Below are positions 1 to 5,667 of a stretch of DNA of 5,667 nt, one piece after another. Position 1 is the stretch's first letter. Each line of letters starts with the position of its first letter. The notes under the pieces are model-generated. The model worked only from the letters and a program-made list of their open reading frames with translations, did no database searches and was not told where the DNA came from. This DNA is from Candidatus Cloacimonadota bacterium (GTDB taxonomy: Bacteria > Muiribacteriota > UBA6191 > JACPRK01), in the NCBI GenBank assembly GCA_021772705.1, contig JAJFLN010000746.1:1-5667 (forward strand). The letters run 5' to 3'. Both the position numbers and the translations under genes were made by a program.

Positions 1-1
1 C

Positions 2-1162
2 CGCGGCTTGCCGGTGGTGATCCTGACCAGCTCCAGCGAGAAGCAGGCCCTCATCGACGGCCTCTCGGCCGGCGCCGATGACTTCGTGAACAAGCCGGTG
101 GATCGAGAGGTCCTGAAGGGGCGAATCCAGGCCCTCCTGCGGAGGAAGTATTACCAGGACGAGAACCGGCGAATCCAGGAAGAACTCAAGTCCCGCGAGC
201 TGGAGGCAGCCCGGGCCAAGGCGGAACGGGATCTGGCCCAGACCCGGGCCCAGATGGCCGACGCCCTGACACACAAGAACAACGAACTAGAACATGCGAA
301 CCGGAAGCTGCGAGCCACCCAGGCCCAGCTGATCCAGAGTGAGAAGATGGCCGCCCTGGGGCAGCTGGTTGCGGGAATTGCCCACGAAATCAACAACCCC
401 CTGGCCTTCATTTCCAACAACATGGTGACCATCCGGCGGGACGTGGAAGACCTGGAGCAGATCCTCGAGACCTATCGCAAGAGGAGCGCCGTGATTCAGC
501 GAGGCGACCCGGAGGGCTGGAAGGAGATCGAGCAGACCGAGGAGGAGCTGGATCTGGAGCTGCTGCGAGGAGAGCTGGATCAGCAGCTTTCGGACTCCGT
601 GGAGGGCCTGGAGAGAGTGAAGAACATCGTCCTCTCTCTGAGGAACTTCAGCCGCCTCGACGAGGGTGAGATCAAGGTCGTCGACGTCCGGGAAGGGATC
701 GACAGCACCTTGAATCTGAGCCGTTACCTGCTGGAGGACAGGATCGTCATCGAGCGGGACTATGCGGATCTGCCGCCCATCGAGTGCTATCCGAGCCTGC
801 TGAACCAGGTGATCATGAACCTGCTGGCGAATGCCTGCCAAGCTATCGACGGGAAAGGAAAGATCCGGATTCGGACCTCCGGGGACGAGTCAGGGATCCA
901 GATTGAAGTGGAAGACTCCGGCAGCGGAATGGAGCCTGAGCTGCTGGACAAGATCTTCGATCCATTCTTCACAACCAAGGACGTAGGGAAAGGGACAGGC
1001 CTGGGCCTGTCGGTCAGCTACGGTATCATCGAGAAGCACGGCGGCCGCATCGAGGTCCGGAGCGAATCCGGTAAGGGGACTTGCTTCACCCTGACCCTCC
1101 CGGTCAAGCTGCCCGTGAAGGCAGGCCTCGAAGGGGGCCAGCAAGCCGCGATCCCTGCATGA
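2..1162 (+). CDS. Hybrid sensor histidine kinase (REC-coiled coil-HisKA-HATPase), 5' end missing
   Basis: This is a cytoplasmic-type histidine kinase that autophosphorylates on His and exchanges phosphate with receiver domains. The gene enters from the left edge: the frame is already open at base 2, and the first residues are mid-receiver, so the TTG at base 8 is not a real start. Visible in order: the end of a REC domain (beta4 PVVILTS with its Thr at 26-28; conserved Lys of NKP at 92-94, with a Phe three residues before it); a charged coiled coil (about 150-340); the H-box AHEINNP with phospho-His codon 383-385 and Asn at H+4, a pattern linked to phosphatase activity; the N-box NLLANACQAI (from 818); the G1 box DSGSG (from 914); FDPFFTTK; and the G2 box GKGTGLGL (986-1009). 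The stretch between H-box and N-box is long (145 residues) and very acidic in its middle. The receiver's acidic pair and phospho-Asp lie outside the window, so whether the REC domain is functional cannot be judged. No membrane segment is visible. The stop overlaps the next gene by 4 bases. Confidence 0.95.
   Translation, partial: RGLPVVILTSSSEKQALIDGLSAGADDFVNKPVDREVLKGRIQALLRRKYYQDENRRIQEELKSRELEAARAKAERDLAQTRAQMADALTHKNNELEHANRKLRATQAQLIQSEKMAALGQLVAGIAHEINNPLAFISNNMVTIRRDVEDLEQILETYRKRSAVIQRGDPEGWKEIEQTEEELDLELLRGELDQQLSDSVEGLERVKNIVLSLRNFSRLDEGEIKVVDVREGIDSTLNLSRYLLEDRIVIERDYADLPPIECYPSLLNQVIMNLLANACQAIDGKGKIRIRTSGDESGIQIEVEDSGSGMEPELLDKIFDPFFTTKDVGKGTGLGLSVSYGIIEKHGGRIEVRSESGKGTCFTLTLPVKLPVKAGLEGGQQAAIPA
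1159..1162 (+). promoter_or_regulatory. ATGA start/stop overlap (translational coupling)
   Basis: The start codon ATG of the two-receiver kinase shares bases with the TGA stop of the preceding kinase. No well-placed Shine-Dalgarno sequence precedes this ATG. Terminating ribosomes probably restart here, which would tie the amounts of the two kinases together. The overlap is seen directly; the coupling is inferred. Confidence 0.75.
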
Positions 1163-3138
1163 GCGAATCGAAACACACCCTGCTCGTCGTCGACGACGAG
1201 AAACCGATCATCGAGAGCCTCCGCGGGCTCTTCCGCCGCCGCTACCGGGTCCTGACGGCCAGTTCGGCCACCGAAGGGCTGGAGATCTTGCGAGAGTCCC
1301 CGGCGGACATCATCCTGTCGGACCAGAGAATGCCGGACATGACCGGCGACAAGTTCCTGGAGAAGGCCAGGGAGCTCGCGCCCGATTCGGTCCGGCTGCT
1401 AATCACAGGTTACGCCGATGTGCAGGCCGTGATCCGGGCTGTCAATCGAGGCCGGATCTTCGGCTACATCGCAAAACCCTGGAACGTGCCGGACCTGGAG
1501 TCCCTGGTCCGCCAGGCCGTGGCGCATCACGAACTGCTGCGGACCAACCGGGAGCTGACCCAGGAACTCCAGGAGGCCAACCAGGCCCTGGAGGAGAAGG
1601 TCCAGGAGAGGACCCGGGAGCTGGAGGAGCTGGAGCACTATCAGGAGAGCCTGATCCGCAGTGTCGGTCAGGGAATTCTGGTGGTGGATCGAGAGGGGTC
1701 CGTGGCCAGCCTGAACCCGGCGGCCTCGGCATTCCTGCACCTGCCTGCCCAGGATGTGGTGGGGAACTCCTATGAGAGTTGCCCGTCGCTGGCCCCTTTC
1801 TCCGGCTCGATCCGCCAGTGTCTCGCCACGGGGGAGCAGGGGGAGTACAAGGAGACCGAGATCCTGGACTCCAGCTCACCGGCGTTGCTGCAGGCGACCT
1901 ATCTGGGCTTTCAGACCAACCCGATCTTCACCCGGACTGGCGAGAGAAGGGGCGTGATCGTCAGCTTCCAGAACATCACGGAGCGTCGCCAGATGGAGCG
2001 GCAGTTGAACCAGTCTGACAAGCTGAGCACCCTGGGCCAGCTCGCCGGCGGCGTGGCTCATGAGATCAACAATCCTCTGGGAGTCATTCTGGGCTTCACC
2101 CAGATACTGCTACGTCACCAGGAGTTGGGAGATCAGCATCATCGGCGGCTGCAGAACATCGAGCGCCAGTGTCTCCGATGCCGCGACATCGTGGCCAAGC
2201 TGCTGAAGTTCGCGCGCCGATCGAAGGTCAAGCTTCAGGCGGTGCAGATCAATTCGGTCATCACCGAGACATTCGATCTCCTGGGACGGCAACTCGAGGT
2301 GGACGACATCGAGTTCGAGATCAAGCTGGACAGGGCCGCGCCGGAGGTGACAGCCGATGGGACCGAGCTGGAGCAGATCGTGTTCAATCTGGTGACCAAT
2401 GCCCGGGATGCCATATCGGAGTTGAAGACCAGCCGGGGAGGAAAGATATACGCCGAGAGTCGCAGCGGAGCTGAGTTCGTCGAGGTCCGGATCTCTGACA
2501 CAGGGCCCGGGGTCCCGGAGGAGCTCAAGGAAAAGATCTTCGACCCATTCTTCACCACCAAGGAACCTGGCAGCGGTACGGGACTGGGTCTGCCCGTGAG
2601 CCGCGGGATCGCCCGGCGCCACGGAGGCGATCTGATCCTGGAGAATTCCCCTGGAGGGGGTTCCACGTTCATCCTGAGTGTTCCCATACCGGATCAACCG
2701 CCGGAGCCAGAGATCGAACCCGAGGTCATTCCCGTGACCCCCACGGCAGGGTTGCGGATACTGGTCGTCGACGACGAGGATGATATCCGGCAGCTCTGTG
2801 ATGACTATCTGAGTGGAGACCACAGCGTCGTCACAGTCCAGAGCGGCCCCCTGGCTCTGGAGAAGCTGAAGGAGAGCCCCTTCAACCTGGTGCTGCTCGA
2901 CATCATGATGCCCGGCATGGACGGTGTCACCACCCTGGAGCACATCCGGAAGATGGGTTTCGATCTGCCGGTGGTGATCATGACCGGCAAGGCAAACGAG
3001 CGGCTTCAATCGGCCCGAAAGCGGCTCTCGATCCTGGAGGTCCTGGAGAAACCCTTCAGCATCGCCGAGCTGGACCGGGTCATGAGCGCCGCGGTAGCGG
3101 CAACGTCACACAAGCTGGAACAGGCTGACGAGAAGTAG
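1159..3138 (+). CDS. Hybrid histidine kinase with two receivers (REC-PAS-HisKA-HATPase-REC)
   Basis: This 659-residue, apparently soluble kinase carries a full His-Asp relay in one chain. REC1 (about 6-125) has Asp12/Asp13, phospho-Asp55 in SDQRMPD, Thr83, Tyr103 and Lys106. A coiled coil (127-162) leads into a PAS-like sensor (about 162-275; NPAASAFL, ending NITERR). HisKA follows with phospho-His301 in AHEINNP and Asn305 at H+4, suggesting kinase plus phosphatase activity. The ATPase domain has an N-box around Asn410/Asn414, G1 at Asp447 (DTGPG), FDPFFTTK (461-468) and GSGTGLGL (471-478). After a Pro/Glu-rich linker (511-529), REC2 has Asp538/Asp539, phospho-Asp581 in LLDIMMPGMDG, Thr609 and Lys631. 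REC2 has Val628 where a switch Tyr/Phe is usual. I chose ATG 1159 because the receiver fold begins right after it; the frame is open upstream from a TTG at 1081, but those residues only overlap gene 1 and resemble nothing. The nearest purine run (1131-1137) is too far for a good ribosome site. No HPt or DNA-binding domain is present, so the output partner is elsewhere. Confidence 0.96.
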   Translation: MSESKHTLLVVDDEKPIIESLRGLFRRRYRVLTASSATEGLEILRESPADIILSDQRMPDMTGDKFLEKARELAPDSVRLLITGYADVQAVIRAVNRGRIFGYIAKPWNVPDLESLVRQAVAHHELLRTNRELTQELQEANQALEEKVQERTRELEELEHYQESLIRSVGQGILVVDREGSVASLNPAASAFLHLPAQDVVGNSYESCPSLAPFSGSIRQCLATGEQGEYKETEILDSSSPALLQATYLGFQTNPIFTRTGERRGVIVSFQNITERRQMERQLNQSDKLSTLGQLAGGVAHEINNPLGVILGFTQILLRHQELGDQHHRRLQNIERQCLRCRDIVAKLLKFARRSKVKLQAVQINSVITETFDLLGRQLEVDDIEFEIKLDRAAPEVTADGTELEQIVFNLVTNARDAISELKTSRGGKIYAESRSGAEFVEVRISDTGPGVPEELKEKIFDPFFTTKEPGSGTGLGLPVSRGIARRHGGDLILENSPGGGSTFILSVPIPDQPPEPEIEPEVIPVTPTAGLRILVVDDEDDIRQLCDDYLSGDHSVVTVQSGPLALEKLKESPFNLVLLDIMMPGMDGVTTLEHIRKMGFDLPVVIMTGKANERLQSARKRLSILEVLEKPFSIAELDRVMSAAVAATSHKLEQADEK

Positions 3139-3151
3139 TCACGGGTCACGG
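3138..3151 (+). repeat. Perfect tandem duplication of GTCACGG
   Basis: Two adjacent copies of the 7-mer GTCACGG occupy 3138-3144 and 3145-3151. They begin on the last base of the gene 2 stop codon and run into a G-rich stretch. It may be a simple replication-slippage duplication. A protein-binding site cannot be excluded, but nothing supports one. Confidence 0.5.
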
Positions 3152-3181
3152 GGGGACCCATGAGTTGTAGACTCCTCCTCG
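3139..3181 (+). promoter_or_regulatory. Short gap before the Ser/Thr kinase, with a misplaced G-rich ribosome-site-like run
   Basis: The 43 bases between gene 2 and gene 3 contain no recognisable promoter boxes or terminator, so read-through transcription from the upstream genes is likely. A run of six G (3150-3155) sits 4 bases before an ATG at 3160 that is out of frame with the kinase. The true kinase ATG at 3182 is preceded by pyrimidine-rich CTCCTCCTC, the opposite of a Shine-Dalgarno sequence. Initiation at 3182 may therefore be weak, leaderless-like or dependent on ribosomes arriving from upstream. Confidence 0.4.
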
Positions 3182-5455
3182 ATGGCTGGGGCAATTCAGT
3201 TCTCGGGGCGATTCCAGAGCCGATACCGGATCAACCGGGAGCTCGGCCAGGGCGGCATGGGCCGGGTCTTCGAAGGACTCCACATCAACCTGAACCGGCA
3301 AGTGGCCATCAAGGTGTTGAAGGCCGAGCACTTCGAGAACCAGGAGAGCCGCCGCCGGTTCGTGGAGGAGGCCCGGATCATGGCCAGGTTGTCTCATCCC
3401 AATCTGGTGACTCTCTACGACGCCGACCTGGAGGGGAAGTGCCCCTACATCGTGATGCAGTATGTCTCGGGCTCAAATCTTCAGACCATCGTCCGGAACC
3501 AGGGCAAGCTGTCTCTCGCCGACGCCCTGGGTGTCTCAGAGGGTCTGCTGTCGGGGCTGGCCTATCTCCACGGACGGTCCGTCCTTCACCGGGATCTGAA
3601 GCCGGAGAACATACTGATGTCCGAGGACAGGACTCCGAAGCTCGTCGACTTCGGGCTGGCGCGGCAGGAAGGCGACAGCCGGCTGACCGCCGTCGGGTTC
3701 ATGGTGGGAACCCCCATGTTCATGGCACCGGAGCAGCTCGCCGGCCGGGAACCGACACCAGTGGTGGACATCTACGCCTACGGGATGACCCTGTTCCACC
3801 TCCTCACCGGCGGCTTCCCATTCCCCCCCACCCGTTCGGCCGACATCTTGCCATTGAAGCTGGCAATCGGCCCGGACTCCCTCCGGGAGAAGCTGCCTGG
3901 CCAGCCCGAGGCTCTCGTCCAGGTCGTGGCCAGGTGCCTGGCCGTGGCGCCTGACGAGCGCTATGAGAGCGTCGAAGCCCTGCAGCAGGCTCTGGCGCCT
4001 CTGCGGGAGCCCTCGGAGGCCGACGAGACACCACACTTCGGATTCCAGCCGACTTCGGAGATCCGCGGCCAGCGGCGCCCGGGCGCTGCCCCCGGGAGCC
4101 GGGCCCTGCTGGCCTCCATCGCCTTCGGCATCCTCCTGGTCACAGCCATGGGTTTCCTGGCCACCCGGCCAGCCCCCCCCATGGCCGAGAGACCTGAGTA
4201 TCTTCCCAGGGCCCTCGATGTACGCCCGGTCCCGGGCGGCTCCGTGGTCCGATGGTCGTCCGACGCGGCCTATCCCTCCCGGATCGAGGTGGCCGGGCGG
4301 GTCCATGGCTCCGCCGAGATGACCCGCCGCCACGTCGTCTCCGTCAAGCCCGTACCCTGGGCCAATCCTCCGGCGGCGCGGGTCATCTTCCCGGATCGCT
4401 CGCGCCACGGTCCCCTTCAGCTGCGGGCAGAGCCCGTGACGGTGGAACCGAAGATCGAACGCAGGAGTTCCACGGCCACCATCACCGTGACCTTGCCGGA
4501 GATCTCACCTCTGGCCCTGGTGCTGCAGACCCGGGGACAAACGCCGATCCGGACCGACCTGCCTCCGTCCCGGGCACACAGCTGCGAGCTGGCCCTTCCA
4601 GATCCTGAGCGCGAGTATGAGTTGATTGTCCGGACGCCCGGTACCGGGGTCCTGCCCGAGGCCCTTCCCGGTATCCGCCTACCCGGGCCGCAGGATCATA
4701 TGGTGTCCCTGATCCGGGATCTGCAAGAGCTCAGACACGAGTCCCTGGTACAGGCCCTGTTCCGGGACAGCGCCGGCGGGATGCCGGCGCCTGAACTGAC
4801 TCGCAACCTCAAGAACCTGCTGGCCCGTATCGGCTGGAACCAGCACCTGGAGGACACAGCCACCATGTCGGCATGGGCGCTGGGCCCCGACAACCCCAGG
4901 AAGGCTCTCAAGTCCGCCGCGGTGACCCATCTGAGCCATATCCTCAAGATCGACCTGGCCTGCCACCTCCTCGGACTCGACTTCCGTACCCGGGTCGAGA
5001 GAGCCCTCGGCTTCCGGTGGCAAACCTATACCGGGGAGCCCGATCTAGGACGTATCGTGGCAGAGGTAGTCCTTCCTGCACCCAGAAAGGTGGTGGGAGA
5101 GGTGACGTTCCAGTTCACTCAGATTGTGGGCGTCGAAGGTTCCGTGAAGTCCCTGCCTTTCACCCTCGACCTGCCGGATCCATCGGGCGTCACTCGGGTG
5201 CTGATCACACTTCTGCTTCGCGGCGCCCAACCCGACGGACTGACGTACTGCAGCTTCGGGGGCAAAGGGGGACTCCGGCTCCTCATGCCCTACTTGACCG
5301 GGGCGTCCACCCTGGACGACGTGGCCGTTACCCGGGCAATCGATCCGAGCTACATCGCCGAGGGACCCAACACCTTCTTCATCCAGTTCGGGACGCTGCC
5401 GGGCTGCATCGCCACTCACGCAACGGTGCGGGGAATCCGGATACGCTACGAGTAA
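3182..5455 (+). CDS. Transmembrane Ser/Thr protein kinase (Hanks type) with a large unrecognised exported domain
   Basis: This 757-residue membrane kinase phosphorylates Ser/Thr. Its kinase domain (about 15-275) is complete: Gly loop GQGGMG (22-27), VAIK with ATP-binding Lys44, likely helix-C Glu63, catalytic HRDLKPEN (Asp138, Lys140, Asn143), DFG (156-158), GTPMFMAPE (176-184), Asp196 and Arg260. The HRD arginine marks a kinase usually switched on by activation-loop phosphorylation; Ser166, Thr169 and Thr177 are candidates. A basic linker (295-307) precedes one hydrophobic helix (308-326, bases 4103-4159), so the C-terminal part should lie outside the cytoplasm. That part holds two beta-rich, fibronectin/Ig-like stretches (about 345-423 and 424-503), a helical block (about 504-612) and a beta-rich, possibly jelly-roll end (613-757). 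These fold guesses come from sequence texture only. No PASTA or WD repeats are seen. In this frame a stop at 3161-3163 leaves ATG 3182 as the first usual start codon. Role and ligand are unknown; the co-directional histidine kinases suggest a shared pathway. Confidence 0.95.
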   Translation: MAGAIQFSGRFQSRYRINRELGQGGMGRVFEGLHINLNRQVAIKVLKAEHFENQESRRRFVEEARIMARLSHPNLVTLYDADLEGKCPYIVMQYVSGSNLQTIVRNQGKLSLADALGVSEGLLSGLAYLHGRSVLHRDLKPENILMSEDRTPKLVDFGLARQEGDSRLTAVGFMVGTPMFMAPEQLAGREPTPVVDIYAYGMTLFHLLTGGFPFPPTRSADILPLKLAIGPDSLREKLPGQPEALVQVVARCLAVAPDERYESVEALQQALAPLREPSEADETPHFGFQPTSEIRGQRRPGAAPGSRALLASIAFGILLVTAMGFLATRPAPPMAERPEYLPRALDVRPVPGGSVVRWSSDAAYPSRIEVAGRVHGSAEMTRRHVVSVKPVPWANPPAARVIFPDRSRHGPLQLRAEPVTVEPKIERRSSTATITVTLPEISPLALVLQTRGQTPIRTDLPPSRAHSCELALPDPEREYELIVRTPGTGVLPEALPGIRLPGPQDHMVSLIRDLQELRHESLVQALFRDSAGGMPAPELTRNLKNLLARIGWNQHLEDTATMSAWALGPDNPRKALKSAAVTHLSHILKIDLACHLLGLDFRTRVERALGFRWQTYTGEPDLGRIVAEVVLPAPRKVVGEVTFQFTQIVGVEGSVKSLPFTLDLPDPSGVTRVLITLLLRGAQPDGLTYCSFGGKGGLRLLMPYLTGASTLDDVAVTRAIDPSYIAEGPNTFFIQFGTLPGCIATHATVRGIRIRYE

Positions 5456-5536
5456 GACCGGCGGCCCCTTAGGACCAATGCCCATGAATTAGTGGAAGGA
5501 ATGTTTGAAAACAAGGGCTCTGCCCTCGAACTCCCG

Positions 5537-5557
5537 CCAGGGGCCAACGGCCCCTGG
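5537..5557. repeat. Perfect 9-bp hairpin with a 3-base loop
   Basis: Arms CCAGGGGCC (5537-5545) and GGCCCCTGG (5549-5557) pair fully around the loop AAC. The hairpin is very stable and 82 bases past the kinase stop, but no T run follows on either strand. It is not a classic intrinsic terminator. It could protect the 3' end of the transcript or be part of a repetitive palindromic element. Confidence 0.7.
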
Positions 5558-5562
5558 ACCCC

Positions 5563-5604
5563 GATGAACAGGTCAAGCTCTCGTATGTCATTCAAGTGTT
5601 CATC
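5563..5604. repeat. Spaced inverted 8-mer GATGAACA / TGTTCATC
   Basis: GATGAACA at 5563-5570 is the exact reverse complement of TGTTCATC at 5597-5604, with 26 bases between. It lies directly between the two GC-rich hairpins. It could close a larger stem in RNA or be a chance match. Confidence 0.35.
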
Positions 5605-5635
5605 AGCACTCTCAGTTGCACCAGTCCAATTGGGG

Positions 5636-5660
5636 GTTTGGGGGAGCTGGCTCCCCAAAC
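5636..5660. repeat. GC-rich imperfect hairpin in a G-tract context
   Basis: GTTT and four of five following G pair with CCCC and AAAC, then AG with CT, around the loop CTGG: 10 base pairs with one bulged G. Just before it is GGGGG, giving two G5 tracts separated by TTT (5632-5644), and GGGG follows at 5661-5664. No T run follows on either strand. It resembles the stem of a repeat-type palindromic element, or G-quadruplex-prone DNA. Confidence 0.6.
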
Positions 5661-5667
5661 GGGGTGT

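Larger units (their letters stand above)
5456..5667. other. Tail region without a confident gene; hairpins and G tracts
   Basis: GC content is about 58% by hand count. The region holds two GC-rich hairpins, a spaced inverted 8-mer and the 8-base palindrome CCAATTGG (5626-5633). I see no T-tract terminator after the Ser/Thr kinase and no clear promoter. A + strand frame from ATG 5501 is open to the window edge (55 codons) but resembles nothing I can name. A minus-strand frame is open across most of the same stretch, so openness here is weak evidence for coding. It looks like an intergenic or repeat-type element, possibly the edge of a mobile or palindromic element. Confidence 0.55.

Noticed and set aside
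8..10. TTG as the start codon of gene 1
   Set aside because: The reading frame is open before it and the protein there is already in the fourth strand of a receiver domain, so the gene begins left of the window.
1081..1158. Upstream TTG start that would add 26 residues to gene 2
   Set aside because: The added residues lie entirely inside the end of gene 1 and look random (Pro/Arg-rich). Starting at ATG 1159 places the receiver's first strand a few residues in, as usual.
2110..3009. 299-codon minus-strand frame opposite gene 2
   Set aside because: It lies wholly opposite well-supported kinase and receiver sequence. Its product is His/Leu/Gln-rich without domain features, so it is an antisense shadow.
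3160..3954. 264-codon + strand frame overlapping the Ser/Thr kinase
   Set aside because: The product is Pro/Arg/Gly-rich and without recognisable motifs, as expected for an alternative frame of GC-rich coding DNA. The kinase frame has every catalytic motif.
3536..4408. 290-codon minus-strand frame opposite the Ser/Thr kinase
   Set aside because: It is opposite conserved catalytic motifs of gene 3, has a low-complexity composition and no recognisable motif.
5505..5510. TTGAAA as a promoter -35 box
   Set aside because: No -10-like hexamer lies at suitable spacing downstream, so it is likely a chance match.
5537..5557. Intrinsic terminator for the operon
   Set aside because: The stem is strong but is followed by ACCCCGATG on the + strand and CGGGAG on the minus strand, with no T run.
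5446..5658. 70-codon minus-strand frame across the tail
   Set aside because: It overlaps the 3' end of gene 3 and both hairpins, has no recognisable motif, and its only start is within the G-tract hairpin. There is no ribosome-site support.

Overview
The window is 5667 bases of dense, GC-rich bacterial DNA. It holds one signal-transduction cluster on the + strand: three consecutive genes with almost no space between them, followed by a 212-base tail with no confident gene. GC-rich codons, two hybrid histidine kinases and a Hanks-type Ser/Thr kinase with a large exported domain suggest a large-genome, signalling-rich bacterium such as Acidobacteriota, Myxococcota/Deltaproteobacteria, Planctomycetota or a related uncultured lineage. 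Nothing here fixes the phylum; this is inference from gene style only.

Layout. (1) Bases 2-1162 are the 3' part of a hybrid histidine kinase. The end of a receiver (REC) domain is followed by a coiled coil, a dimerisation/phosphoacceptor (HisKA) region and an ATPase domain; the start of the gene lies left of the window. (2) Bases 1159-3138 are a complete 659-residue hybrid kinase, REC-coiled coil-PAS-HisKA-HATPase-REC. It overlaps gene 1 by the four bases ATGA. (3) Bases 3182-5455, after a 43-base gap, are a complete 757-residue Ser/Thr protein kinase. It has a cytoplasmic kinase domain, one membrane helix and an exported region of about 430 residues that I do not recognise. (4) Bases 5456-5667 hold a perfect 9-bp hairpin, a second GC-rich hairpin with G tracts, a spaced inverted 8-mer and a possible open frame running off the right edge. 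This tail is less GC-rich (about 58% by hand count) and looks like intergenic or repeat-element DNA.

How the genes may work together. The tight spacing indicates one transcription unit. Both histidine kinases look soluble in what is visible, and no DNA-binding or enzymatic output domain is present. Phosphate would therefore move among three receiver domains and two kinase cores, and then to an output protein outside the window. The Ser/Thr kinase is the only membrane protein. It is the natural candidate to sense something outside the cytoplasm and feed into, or be controlled by, the His-Asp relay. That link is inferred from gene order alone.

I saw no tRNA, rRNA, CRISPR array, recognisable transposase gene or clear Rho-independent terminator.
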